64,000 bases of DNA from CAYZGU01 sp964478165 (GTDB taxonomy: Bacteria; Poribacteria; WGA-4E; JAJDTR01), in NCBI GenBank assembly GCA_964478165.1, contig CAYZGU010000001.1, positions 1 to 64,000 on the forward strand, read 5' to 3'. Positions within the stretch are counted from its first letter, which is position 1. Every line of letters begins with the position of its first letter. The notes below the pieces were generated by a model that was not told the DNA's origin, made no database searches, and saw only the letters and a list, made by a program, of their open reading frames with translations. Shown in pieces: positions 1 through 8,785 of the stretch. Position numbers and translations under genes: made by a program.

Positions 1-359
1 CCGTTTCCATACCAATAACCGTAATCCTGATGCCACTCCCATGCACCCCCTACCTCCGGAACTTTCAGCATAACCTTGCTATGCCAGTGATAAACTTCCT
101 CCCGGAGCAGTGCTCGCATGGAATTAACAATTCGCGGACTGGTTGAGATGGCGCCAAAGACGTCTTCACCAATATCTGTCCACAGCGCCATCCTAGATAG
201 ATTGCCATCTGCATCGCGAACAGCACGATCTCGCTCGTGTACCCGCGAAGCTCCTAGAATAGAGTTGTGGAGTATCTCGACCTCTTCCACAGAAAACATT
301 TCCCGGACTAATACAAATCCGTCTCGGTCGAAATTTGCAACATCACCAATCGTTAACAT
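1..359 (-). CDS. Phytanoyl-CoA dioxygenase (PhyH) family protein, N-terminal part
   Basis: This minus-strand reading frame opens at the ATG at 359 and is still open at base 1, so only the first 119 codons are in the window. The N-terminus (LTIGDVANFDRDGFVLVREMF) followed by a stretch of acidic and hydrophobic residues is typical of PhyH enzymes. A WHQDYG segment near residue 110 supplies the H-x-D half of the Fe(II)-binding facial triad; the distal His lies off the window. Family members are Fe(II)/2-oxoglutarate-dependent oxygenases that hydroxylate small organic substrates, and the substrate cannot be read here. There is no clear Shine-Dalgarno sequence, and a perfect palindrome sits directly upstream of the ATG. 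A possible promoter lies about 500 bp further upstream. Confidence 0.85.
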   Translation of the reverse strand, partial: MLTIGDVANFDRDGFVLVREMFSVEEVEILHNSILGASRVHERDRAVRDADGNLSRMALWTDIGEDVFGAISTSPRIVNSMRALLREEVYHWHSKVMLKVPEVGGAWEWHQDYGYWYGN

Positions 360-361
360 GG

Positions 362-378
362 GTTTTGTCGGACAAAAC
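362..378. promoter_or_regulatory. 17-bp perfect palindrome at the dioxygenase start
   Basis: GTTTTGTC-G-GACAAAAC reads identically on both strands apart from the central base, and it ends 3 bp before the ATG of the PhyH gene. The symmetry and position suit either a repressor operator or a small hairpin covering the ribosome-binding region. No regulator gene is visible nearby. Confidence 0.4.
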
Positions 379-858
379 ACTCAGGGAAAGTAATCCGATT
401 TCCGTAAATACGGCCCTATGACCCAATTGATTCTCGACACAGATTCCGTTCGCACTTTTCAATCAGGTAGAGTTTGAAGCCCTCCGATTCATGCCTCTGA
501 CGCATTTATGATTATGAATACCACAGAGACCGCGGCCGAAGCGACTTGAAGGTATCACAAAGATACTCAACATGGATTAATCTAACACGCGCTCACAGTG
601 ACTCGCTCTTCTAGATAAGAGAAACATTGCCGAGGCAATAAAACAACTCCCTCTGCTTCGAATCTCCCTTCACGACACCCACTCCACCCCTAGATTTTTC
701 TTCAGCCATTAATCAGTATCTCGCTGAATCAAGTCCTCAGCGTGAATAAGGAATGATCAAATATGGAAAGTTTCGCAAGCAATCATCGCTTTCACATCCA
801 ATCCCCAAAAGACCCGGGATAGCAGCATTCGGCCTCCGTGATTTTCTAGATTTGAGAT

Positions 859-886
859 ATTGTAATACTTTCAGACGAAATGTCAA
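859..886 (-). promoter_or_regulatory. Possible sigma70-type promoter reading toward the PhyH gene
   Basis: On the minus strand there is a consensus -35 TTGACA (881-886), a 16-bp spacer and -10 TACAAT (859-864). It would give a leader of about 490 nt before the dioxygenase, which is long, so the assignment is tentative. The 577-bp stretch from 360 to 936 otherwise holds no recognisable gene. Confidence 0.35.
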
Positions 887-936
887 CCAGAAAGGAACAA
901 TCGTCTGTCACCAAAAAAGAGCATAGAAAGCGGACG

Positions 937-1393
937 TCACTGGGGCAGAAAGAAAGCATGTGAGATCTTCCAGCGCAGTTCTCCACGTCCCAGGTTCCGA
1001 ATCATTCGAATCTCATCTGCCGTCAAAGCAATGTTGAAAATGCCTGCCTCGTCAACAACACCATTGAAGTACTGCCCCGGAGCAGTTTTACTGCCGACGC
1101 CAATCGCACAACTGCATGCACCAGAATGGGCAATTTCTCCCTGACAAACATACGTAAAGACTTCAACAATGTCAACAAAACCTGGCCTGACAGATCCATC
1201 GAACGTAATCGCGAGATGATACCATTGGCCAACCTGTAGCAACTTCTCCACTAAATTCTTTATTTTCACGGTTTATTGCTATCCAGAATCGGCTCTCAGC
1301 TTCAACTGTGCCTAATCCTAAACTTCGCCACGGAGTCTCCCAAGTAGACTCATCACTATAATTGCCAAAAATTCCGTCAAGGAAACGTCTCAT
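937..1393 (-). pseudogene. LamG-like (concanavalin A fold) domain remnant, frameshifted
   Basis: Two overlapping minus-strand frames together resemble one LamG/jellyroll domain. The upstream frame (1393 to about 1220) has ESRFWIAINRE. The downstream frame (about 1269 to 937) has QWYHLAITFDGS, PGQYFNGVVDEAGIF and ALTADEIRMI, which are the usual LamG landmarks (tryptophan-His core, then the FNG-x-VDE-x-x-x-F motif). Neither frame contains the whole domain, so one indel around 1215-1265 is implied. Full-length relatives are large secreted or surface proteins with a signal peptide, which is absent here. This is most likely a decayed gene fragment; a sequencing error is the alternative. Confidence 0.6.
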
Positions 1394-1439
1394 TTATGCT
1401 TATTGCGTTAACTACCTCACAAGCTAAACTGGACACACT

Positions 1440-1859
1440 TCATTTGGGCTGAACAAACTCAATAAGTACCCCATCGGGCGCTTTCGCACAGACTACCAAC
1501 GACTCCGGTGCTTCAACAGGGTCGGCCAAGAACTCCACACCCTTGGATTTCAATTGCTCGGTGGTTTCCACTAGATTCTCGATGCGAAATGTGAGCCAGC
1601 CTAATCCGGTCCCAAATTCATGGACGGTGGTCTCGGGTGGCGGTTCAATGTCCATTAGTTTTATCAGCGTATCTCCCGCTTGAAGCCGTACTTGACGAAA
1701 GCCGTGTGGCGCAAGTCCAATATCTGTGGCCAGATCGTCGGAAATCTTAACTTCCTTAACAATCTCGAACTCCAAGATTTCGTGGTAGAATCGAAGCGAC
1801 TCTTCAAAATTACTACAAATGATAGCGATGTCCACGTTAGAACCTCTCAATTTTAGCAT
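1440..1859 (-). CDS. VOC (glyoxalase/bleomycin-resistance) family protein
   Basis: This 139-residue protein has the vicinal-oxygen-chelate fold pattern. An N-terminal VDIAIICSNFEESLRFYHEIL strand-helix module is followed by a second half ending in APDGVLIEFVQPK, where the Glu before the final strand is the common metal ligand. The ATG at 1859 is preferred because GGAGG lies about 11 nt upstream; the longer frame to 1919 needs a weaker start with no such site. Family members are lyases, dioxygenases or resistance proteins, and the reaction cannot be assigned. It stands alone between a decayed LamG gene and a long gene-poor stretch. Confidence 0.8.
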   Translation of the reverse strand: MLKLRGSNVDIAIICSNFEESLRFYHEILEFEIVKEVKISDDLATDIGLAPHGFRQVRLQAGDTLIKLMDIEPPPETTVHEFGTGLGWLTFRIENLVETTEQLKSKGVEFLADPVEAPESLVVCAKAPDGVLIEFVQPK

Positions 1860-3003
1860 GATTGTTGGATCCTCCAGATTGCCGGCTATAAATAAGCGCA
1901 AACACTGTACTACAAACAAGTGATAATCCGATCTAGAACTAAAGCTTATCAGAAGACACCAAGATCTTTTCTATACAATTATTCGGATTCCGACAGAGTT
2001 TGGCTCTGTTATATCAATCGGCATCTACAATCTTGTCTGACGACCCTAATTGCAGTAATTCCACACTTTGTTTGGTTTTTTCGTCGCAAGTTTCCGAAAA
2101 TTATTACCGCCAAAATTCCCTTCCGTCCTGCGCACATCGTCGAGGGCTGCTCTTGCACCAGAGATCTCCTCATTGGAACAGCGGAACTAAATCGGGCTCT
2201 ATGCGAGAAAGATTCGGAACGCGAACAACCAGAAGCAGATGTGGAAAACATATTACAGCCGTTCCGACTTCATCGCCTAATCCTGCCCACAGCGCGCTCT
2301 AGAATCACCAATGTTCAGTCAATGAGACAGTTTTTCTCATTAGTATCGCAAACAACAATATTGTTCCCTCGTCAACGCAATACATTTTAGGTCTAATTTC
2401 TGTCCACATATTGTACTACTTTTCGTCCCCATCCGCAATACGTCTGACTATGGATTGTCCTTAATGAACCTCAGGATTTTCTGCTGAGCTCGTCGAGCAC
2501 GCATTTTCTCATGTTATATCATTTTGGAAAGAGATCGCCCAGAACCTCAACAAATCTTTAGAGCGAGTTAGTTGAATGCGGATGACGATTGCTTTGATAA
2601 TCACGTTCACTCATGAATCATCAAGTTGATAATTCATGAGTAAACGGGCTCCCGATTCACAATGTCGTGCCTAATGTCAAAAACCTCAGGTGGATTCCGT
2701 GTGTTACTGCTTCTTTCGCTTTGAAAGGTCAGGTCGGTGAGAACTCAATTTAGCCGTTCTTATGCTTCACGTCCCCATAGCGCGACCAACTATCAATGCA
2801 AGAAAGATTGAAACGTCTGTGCTCACACGGCTTGACACAAGGTGTTAGACTAACTATAATAAATATGCTCTGCTACGCCTCTAGCAGAGTTGAAAATTGA
2901 CACCGCATTGTGATCCCACACAGTGACGTATAGCACGCTTGCTCCACGACGTGCCGTTGCTACTAATGATTCACAACCTCAAGTCTGAAGGAGTTCCGAT
3001 AGC
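1860..3003. other. 1.1-kb gene-poor stretch
   Basis: No frame here has a recognisable domain, a credible ribosome-binding site or neighbour support. The longest plus-strand frame (1920-2390) has low-complexity, Arg/Ser/Pro-rich composition typical of chance frames. The only clear structure is the 33-bp palindrome at 2609-2641. The interval may be relic coding sequence. Confidence 0.5.
2609..2641. repeat. 33-bp near-perfect palindrome
   Basis: The arms ACTCATGAAT (2609-2618) and ATTCATGAGT (2632-2641) are exact reverse complements. Between them ATCAA and TTGAT pair again around a single central G, leaving only one mismatched position per arm. No T-tract follows on either strand, so it is not a standard intrinsic terminator. 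It could be a dimeric protein-binding site, or a recombination or mobile-element remnant. Confidence 0.6.
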
Positions 3004-3699
3004 GTGAAGTCGCTCCTCATGTTATTTCTTGTTAGCGCTCAACTGATCGTGTTCTGTGCCGTCAAACTCAGCCAGGCCGGGACATGGCGAGAAGATTTCG
3101 AAGACAGGATGGAAGACGAGTGGCAAATTTCCAACCCAAATCGTCGTGTCGAGAAATGGTGGGTCGATGATGGAGAAGCCGTGGGCGAAATCTTCCAACC
3201 CGGATTCATGAGTGTGTGGCTGACCGGAAATCTCAATTGGCAAGACTACTCAGTCTCATGCCGTTCGAAACTAGTTGAGGAAAAGGAAGAACCTGGAACT
3301 GTCGGACTCACACTGCATAATAGGGAGGGAGGGGGTAGCCGATATCTGTTTATTTTATCACCCACACTAGGCGTTGTGCGGATTATCCGTGTTGCGCCAG
3401 AAGGTTTGTTCATTTTCACTTTTCCATTTGTCACTGAATTAAATCGATGGTATCAACTCAAAGCGAGTATAAGCGAGGAGATTATGCAATTTCGGATTGA
3501 CGACAGGGTTTTTCTCGGACGGGATCTTAATCCCCTGGCGGGCGGAAAGGCAGGGCTGCTAGTGTCTAACGCGCAAGCTCGATTTGACGACATCGAGATT
3601 TCAGGCTCAAACATCAAGAATGGTGGGCCTGGCCGTGCACGTTCCATTACCAAAAGAAGGATATTGACGAAAGTCTGGGCGAACCTCAGAAAACACTAG
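3004..3699 (+). CDS. Secreted protein with a DUF1080/LamG-like beta-sandwich domain
   Basis: The 231-residue product starts at a GTG preceded by GAAGGAG about 11 nt upstream. Residues 1-25 form a signal peptide (basic MKS, hydrophobic LLMLFLVSAQLIVFCAV, then SQAG). The mature part has EDFEDRMEDEWQISNPNRRV, a tryptophan-rich strand set, RWYQLKASISEEIMQFRIDD and GKAGLLVSNAQARFDDIEI. This is the arrangement of concanavalin-like domains of the 3-keto-disaccharide hydrolase/DUF1080 type, in which a final FDDI/V strand is characteristic. The tail (after about residue 200) is basic and unstructured. It is probably extracytoplasmic and possibly carbohydrate-related; no catalytic residues can be assigned. 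Confidence 0.7.
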   Translation: MKSLLMLFLVSAQLIVFCAVKLSQAGTWREDFEDRMEDEWQISNPNRRVEKWWVDDGEAVGEIFQPGFMSVWLTGNLNWQDYSVSCRSKLVEEKEEPGTVGLTLHNREGGGSRYLFILSPTLGVVRIIRVAPEGLFIFTFPFVTELNRWYQLKASISEEIMQFRIDDRVFLGRDLNPLAGGKAGLLVSNAQARFDDIEISGSNIKNGGPGRARSITKRRILTKVWANLRKH

Positions 3700-3781
3700 C
3701 ACGGATGCATATCGCGACATTCATCTGAACAATTGCTTAAATCAGAATCGTTTCGATTCAAATTCGACTGAGCTATCGGCA

Positions 3782-5392
3782 TCAATCGACAACCAACTGA
3801 TCTACCAAATATTGCGGGTTGAGCTTCTCCCCAGTCGCATGAACCAGCAAATCATTCCAATGATAACTACTACCCGGTTTGAAGATCTTTTCACGCAGGT
3901 ATGCTCCAATGCGCTTTTCGTTTACATATCCTGTGTCTGCAGCACCGGTACCCTTCAAAACATGGCAATCCACTGTGTGCTGCAACTGAGAAGCTACGAT
4001 CTCCCCTAGAAGATAATTGTGATAATAAACCGGCGCGGTTGCTATGTGAATCTTGGCGGCCCAATCGGGTTCATTTCGACCATCAGGACGCCTCAAAAGT
4101 TGAAAGCGTTCGACAAGGTCCCACCAAAGGGCATTTAGATTTTGATCTGGATTCCGGTACAATTCACGTTCAAAACTAATCATAACCATCGCCCACCTCA
4201 CGAAGATAAGTGTACGCATGCGAAATCCTGCATCCGCCTCCGCTAAAATGGATTGTTTTAAACCAGGAGGTAAAACAGTCATCTGATTTAACCAATGCGC
4301 ATTTCGACCTAGGCGACCCATAAACATGGCGACTGCTTCCGTCGTAATCAGATGTGCAGGAACGCGCAGCGTGAAAGGGAGGGCCGAATCTAGGTGCTTA
4401 TCATACGCTGCATGACCACATTCATGCAACATGGTTTCCAGCCACTTAGCCGTAGGCCTCACATTTGCGAGCACACGTATGTCACCCGCGCGATTCATGT
4501 GAATACAGTATGCATGCTGACTCTTCCCAGGACGCTCATAGAGATCGCTCCTCTCAAGAAGAGCTTCGATTGACAAACCAATTCCCCGGAAGAATTTCAC
4601 AGTAAGATCAACAGGATCAAGGTCAGAGAGCAATTCGTCAAGATTGACATTTCCAACATCGGGCGCTTCCTGAAAGAAAACATCGGCATAATGCCAAGGA
4701 CAAAGATCTTCTACAGCGACACCAAAACGCTGTGAAAGGTGCCGGTCTATTTCTCCCTTAACGCCTGAGAACGGTTCCTTCGTTAAAGCCTCCAATTGAT
4801 CGACAATGTTGGTAAGAAAATCTGGTTCAATCTCGTGGAGCATAAGCGACATCTCATAGTAGTTATCAAAGCCGAGCATGCATGCGGCTTCATTACGCTG
4901 GTGAGCCAAGGTGATAAGATTGGATGCAATTCGACGCCCAACCTGTTTGCTGCCCTCCCATGCCGCTTTTCTTCTTGTACAATCATTATCAGTTCTCAAA
5001 ATCTCAAGGATGGCATTGTCGTTCAGTTCGACCCCCGCAACTGTAGCGCGATGCGTGTTGAAAACCTGTTCAATTGCTACCTGTCGCTCGACAAGATCCT
5101 TAATTGTTTCGGAAGACAACTGCTCCGCAGTAGACTCCAAAATAATCAATTGTAGCTGGCGTGCCAATTGCGGTGTAGAAATTCGTTCTTCTTTCTGAAA
5201 TTGTTTCAGCCGTTCGAATCTAGTGCGATTCGCGAAGACGAGGCGATATTTCGTCTCCAACTGAGAAACTTTCTGTGTGGCCTCATCCGATCCCGTCAAA
5301 CTTGCCTCCCAATAACTTTCTGCCAACTCTTTGGCAAGCGGTTCAATCTCTCCGATAAGATCGTCAATTAACATCTCTAACTGTGATTGCAT
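3782..5392 (-). CDS. Zinc metallopeptidase of the M2/M3 (gluzincin) type
   Basis: This protein of about 536 residues carries HECGH (His323, Glu324, His327 from the ATG at 5392) and a TTEAVAM segment with Glu352 25 residues later. Together they form the HExxH+E zinc site of clan MA helical peptidases such as peptidyl-dipeptidase A (M2) and oligopeptidases (M3). The N-terminal 300 residues are helical and charged, as expected for the lid half of the clam-shell fold. There is no signal peptide, so it is probably cytoplasmic and degrades peptides. The ATG at 5392 has GGAG 8 nt upstream and is favoured over the TTG at 5407. It is convergent with the preceding secreted-protein gene and lies beyond the terminator of the dcw cluster. 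Confidence 0.75.
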   Translation of the reverse strand: MQSQLEMLIDDLIGEIEPLAKELAESYWEASLTGSDEATQKVSQLETKYRLVFANRTRFERLKQFQKEERISTPQLARQLQLIILESTAEQLSSETIKDLVERQVAIEQVFNTHRATVAGVELNDNAILEILRTDNDCTRRKAAWEGSKQVGRRIASNLITLAHQRNEAACMLGFDNYYEMSLMLHEIEPDFLTNIVDQLEALTKEPFSGVKGEIDRHLSQRFGVAVEDLCPWHYADVFFQEAPDVGNVNLDELLSDLDPVDLTVKFFRGIGLSIEALLERSDLYERPGKSQHAYCIHMNRAGDIRVLANVRPTAKWLETMLHECGHAAYDKHLDSALPFTLRVPAHLITTEAVAMFMGRLGRNAHWLNQMTVLPPGLKQSILAEADAGFRMRTLIFVRWAMVMISFERELYRNPDQNLNALWWDLVERFQLLRRPDGRNEPDWAAKIHIATAPVYYHNYLLGEIVASQLQHTVDCHVLKGTGAADTGYVNEKRIGAYLREKIFKPGSSYHWNDLLVHATGEKLNPQYLVDQLVVD

Positions 5393-5452
5393 AGAGTGGA
5401 ACTCCAATCAGAAAAAACAGGGCAAAAACATGGCATCGAAATTAATTACGTG

Positions 5453-5500
5453 ACAAAAAAAACGCCCGTAAGATCAATAGTCTCGATCTTGCGGGCGTTT
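5453..5500 (-). terminator. Intrinsic terminator ending the dcw/radical SAM transcript
   Basis: Arms AACGCCCGTAAGATC (5461-5475) and GATCTTGCGGGCGTT (5485-5499) form a 15-bp stem with one G-U pair and a 9-nt loop. On the minus strand it is followed by eight T residues (5453-5460), and a shorter T run is present on the plus strand. It lies directly after the radical SAM stop codon, so it marks the end of the long minus-strand operon. Confidence 0.9.
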
Positions 5501-5522
5501 TTAACAATCCAAAATTGTACTA

Positions 5523-7262
5523 CTAGCATGCGCCACACTTTTTGCACACGCTTGTATCACACTGACTGGTCGTAAAGCCTTTTGTGCTCTTCTTAAATTC
5601 GTGTGTTAGAAAACTAGGTTTTACATTAAGATCCAGGTGATCCCAGGGCTGAATCTCGGTCAGAGATCGGGGTCGAAGCGCGAAAAAATCGGGGTCTAAT
5701 TGATGTTTCTTGAACGCATGTTTCCATGCCACTCCACGCGAAAGATCGAGAATCACTCTTCCAAGTCGACGATTCCCACGCGCGAGAACACCTTCTTGAT
5801 AAGCAAGTCGGGCACTTGCAGAAGACACCTTCAAACCACCAAGTTTATTAATCTCCCGCTTCAAAAACTCAAGCTTACGAGCAATAGTTTTTTGATCCTC
5901 CATCTCCGTCCACTGGAACGGTGTGTGGGGTTTGGGAACCATTGGAGAAATTGTGAAACTAATCCGCCCCATCCGACCGGTTTTTTTTGCGTAAGGCAGG
6001 AGGATAGAACGCATGTCCTTTGCCATGTCAACTATGGCATCCACATCAGCGGACGTTTCATAGGGTACGCCGATGAGGAAATAAAGGCGCAAATTGAGAA
6101 TATCCCGCTTCAAAGCCTCCTCAAACACATAATATAGACGTTCGCGTGGAATAGCTTTGTTGACCACTTGCTGCAAGTTTTCACTTGCCACTTCTGGCGC
6201 GATGGTAATTGTGCCTTGCTCACTCTCGGCAAGCGCATCGAGCAAGGGGGCTCGCACGGTTTCTGCTCGCAGCGAAGCACAAGAAATTCGGAATCCACGG
6301 TCTACCAGACCGGTAGCAATCTCATCAATCTGTGGATGATCGGAAATAGAGGCACCTACTAAACCGATTCGGTCCGTAATTCCTCGCGCCTTTTCAGCCA
6401 GCTGAAGTGTGTTTTCAACAGAACGGTGACGTGGCCATCTACGCGCATAGTCAGCCACACAGAAACGGCACTGTCGACCGCAACCTCGAACAATCTCAAT
6501 TAAGTGGGCATTAGAGAATTCGGTATTAGGGGTGTGAATCTGCGTACAAGTCTCTACATCATCAAGCTTTGCAACAGCGCCGGCATGTATCTTACTCGGA
6601 GCAGGCTCCTTGGCTCGTAGCTGTTCAATGGTACCGTCACCATGATAACCAACCTCATAAAACCTGGGCACATAAAGACCAGGAACCCCTACAACATCAC
6701 GCAACAACTCCTCTTTATCACTCCCAGGTCCGATCCACGCGCTGAAAAGATCCATTAGTCGATGGATAAGATCTTCCGCTTCACCCACAATAAATACATC
6801 AACGAAGTCAGCGATGGGCTCCGGATTGTAGGAGACATTGATGCCGCCCGCAACAACCAACGGATGCGCCTCGGTCCGGTCTGCAGCCAGTGGAGGAATG
6901 TCTGCCAGTTCCAATGAAAGCGGAATGTTGATATAATCCGACTCAAATGAAACAGAGAATCCAAGCATATCGAATTGATCGATTGGAGTCTGGGTTTCAA
7001 ATGAGAAAAGTCTCGTCTGGGCTTGGCGGAGTTGCTGTATTACCGGGGTTTGCGGCACGAAAACTCGCTCACAAGAAGTGTCCTCACGTTCATTAAGCAA
7101 CGTATATATGACTTGGAGGCCGAGGCTTGACATCCCAAGCTCATACGTACCCGGGTAAACCATTCCGAAACGTATCTTCTTGCGAAAATCAAGATGTGGA
7201 CGCCGTTCCTCTTTCAGCAATTCCGCGTAGATTTGGCGGAGATCCGGTTTGATTTTCCCCAC
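5523..7262 (-). CDS. B12-binding-type radical SAM protein, TIGR03960-like
   Basis: The 579-residue product begins at a GTG 3 bp after the ftsZ stop, with GGGAGAA inside the ftsZ 3' end as ribosome-binding site. The first 200 residues form a cobalamin-binding-like Rossmann region (KIRFGMVYPGTYELGMSSLG). The radical SAM cluster motif is RGCGRQCRFC (C-x3-C-x2-C), followed by a TIM-barrel half with typical PxxxQ segments. The C-terminus ends in CDTSVCKKCGAC, an extra cysteine cluster that could hold a second Fe-S centre. The family is widespread but of uncertain function; relatives are often near rng, rplU or TIGR03936 proteins. Here it is the last gene of the division cluster, possibly translationally coupled to ftsZ. 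Confidence 0.85.
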   Translation of the reverse strand: MGKIKPDLRQIYAELLKEERRPHLDFRKKIRFGMVYPGTYELGMSSLGLQVIYTLLNEREDTSCERVFVPQTPVIQQLRQAQTRLFSFETQTPIDQFDMLGFSVSFESDYINIPLSLELADIPPLAADRTEAHPLVVAGGINVSYNPEPIADFVDVFIVGEAEDLIHRLMDLFSAWIGPGSDKEELLRDVVGVPGLYVPRFYEVGYHGDGTIEQLRAKEPAPSKIHAGAVAKLDDVETCTQIHTPNTEFSNAHLIEIVRGCGRQCRFCVADYARRWPRHRSVENTLQLAEKARGITDRIGLVGASISDHPQIDEIATGLVDRGFRISCASLRAETVRAPLLDALAESEQGTITIAPEVASENLQQVVNKAIPRERLYYVFEEALKRDILNLRLYFLIGVPYETSADVDAIVDMAKDMRSILLPYAKKTGRMGRISFTISPMVPKPHTPFQWTEMEDQKTIARKLEFLKREINKLGGLKVSSASARLAYQEGVLARGNRRLGRVILDLSRGVAWKHAFKKHQLDPDFFALRPRSLTEIQPWDHLDLNVKPSFLTHEFKKSTKGFTTSQCDTSVCKKCGAC

Positions 7263-7265
7263 TAC

Positions 7266-8495
7266 TTACTTCTTCTCCCGTGAATTTCGCACACGCAGAA
7301 ACGCCGGAATGTCCAAAACATCCTCTGGGCTCTCTTCAAACTCCCGCTGCGGAAAATCACGTCGGGCTGGTTCGGGAGCAATTTTCCGCTCATGTGCGGA
7401 TTCCGCATGTTTTCTGCTTTGCTGCCTTGATGTTTGCAGCGGCTGACGACTAGGACGATTTCGAGATTCAGTGGAAGCAAAACTGTGGCTAAACAAGTCA
7501 TCAAGGCTGGCCACATCAGTCTGCTTTCCAAAAGCACGATGGTGATCAAAACCAGTCGCAATTACGGTAACACGGAGTGACTCCTGTAATTCCTCATTGT
7601 ACGCAAGTCCAAATATAACCTGTTCCGTTTCGGAGGCATTTTTAATTACCTCCATGGCTTCCTCTAGTTCCTGCATCGTCATATCAGGTGGACCGATGAT
7701 ATTCACAATAATCCCAGTCGCATCCTCGATTGAACTCTCTTCCAATAATGGGGACGAGATCGCTTCTTGTGCCGCAAGCTCCGCGCGGTTATCCCCCGAC
7801 GCAGTGCCGATACCCATTAGAGCACCACCTGCATCAGACATAATTGTTCTAACATCGGCAAAGTCAAGGTTAATCTCTCCGGGAACCGTGATAAGATCAG
7901 AGATGCTCTGGACACCCTGGTGCAAAATCTGGTCACCCAGACGAAAAGCCATCCGGATGGGAAGCTTTCGATCAATAACATCAATTAAGCGCTGATTGGG
8001 AATTACGATGACAGAATCCGCACGCTCGCGGATGTTTTCCAAACCTATTTCCGCCTGATCCGCACGCCGCCTGCCTTCAAACTCAAAAGGACGGGTTACA
8101 ACAGCAATTGTCAGGGCACCACTCTCTTTTGCAAGCCCAGCGATGACTGGAGCTGCCCCTGTTCCAGTGCCGCCACCCATGCCTGCCGTGACAAAGATCA
8201 TATCTGCGCCTTCGACAACACCTTGGAGTTTGTCCCTATCCTCTTCAGCAGCCTTTTTTCCAACCTCTGGATCCGCCCCTGCACCGAGCCCGCCCGTCAT
8301 ACCTAGACCAATCGGAATCCTCGTGGCATTTGGGCACGTCTGAAGTGCTTGTTGATCGGTATTAACTACATAGAACTCAACCCCTGCCATGGCTTGCTCA
8401 ATCATTCGCTTGACGGCATTGCTACCACCACCACCAACCCCTATGACCTTAATTTTTGCAAGCGCTTCAAAGTCCTCCTGTTCAAATTCGATCAT
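7266..8495 (-). CDS. ftsZ: Cell division GTPase FtsZ
   Basis: FtsZ is the tubulin-like GTPase that forms the division ring. The start region has VIGVGGGGSNAV. The GTP-binding tubulin signature GGGTGTG sits near residue 106, the T7 loop contains NLDFADVRTIM, and the body is followed by a linker of about 60 residues rich in Arg, Ser and Gln. The protein ends in DIPAFLRVR, the conserved C-terminal peptide that binds FtsA and other tethers. The ATG at 8495 gives 409 residues; a TTG two codons earlier is possible. A near-consensus promoter lies about 100 bp upstream, so ftsZ can be transcribed separately from ftsA. Confidence 0.98.
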   Translation of the reverse strand: MIEFEQEDFEALAKIKVIGVGGGGSNAVKRMIEQAMAGVEFYVVNTDQQALQTCPNATRIPIGLGMTGGLGAGADPEVGKKAAEEDRDKLQGVVEGADMIFVTAGMGGGTGTGAAPVIAGLAKESGALTIAVVTRPFEFEGRRRADQAEIGLENIRERADSVIVIPNQRLIDVIDRKLPIRMAFRLGDQILHQGVQSISDLITVPGEINLDFADVRTIMSDAGGALMGIGTASGDNRAELAAQEAISSPLLEESSIEDATGIIVNIIGPPDMTMQELEEAMEVIKNASETEQVIFGLAYNEELQESLRVTVIATGFDHHRAFGKQTDVASLDDLFSHSFASTESRNRPSRQPLQTSRQQSRKHAESAHERKIAPEPARRDFPQREFEESPEDVLDIPAFLRVRNSREKK

Positions 8496-8601
8496 AATCA
8501 ATTTCAGCTACTAATTTAAGAACTCAGTAACCTAATTCCTCCTCGACTTTAGAGCGTAGGCTTAGATCAGAGGCAATCTACCTCTGCATCGCTAATTTCA
8601 G

Positions 8602-8630
8602 ATTATAATTTACTTGTCAACTAAAGTCAA
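8602..8630 (-). promoter_or_regulatory. Strong sigma70-type promoter for ftsZ
   Basis: On the minus strand there is -35 TTGACT (8625-8630), an exact 17-bp spacer and -10 TATAAT (8602-8607). Transcription would start near 8595, about 100 nt before ftsZ. It lies in the 284-bp ftsA-ftsZ gap, the only large gap inside the cluster, and supports extra expression of ftsZ relative to upstream genes. Confidence 0.75.
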
Positions 8631-8785
8631 TGATTTTTTTACAAAATGGAGCTCTAGTACTAGGGCCCACACGCTTTTCGCGCTTTTTGCTTCGTTTTCA
8701 GAATTTTCGATGGTGTCATGTATAGCGCCATCACAACTGTCTTGGGGTTCGTACCTTAAAACCCAAGAACCGGCCTTCCCCCGCT

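Noticed and set aside
118..393. 91-codon plus-strand open frame
   Set aside because: It is antisense to the PhyH gene, which has clear family motifs in the opposite frame.
1920..2390. 156-codon plus-strand open frame
   Set aside because: No domain or ribosome site; composition typical of chance frames; overlapping frames exist on both strands.
3745..3759. GAATCG-TTT-CGATTC mini-hairpin between convergent genes
   Set aside because: Six base pairs with no T-tract is too weak to call a terminator.
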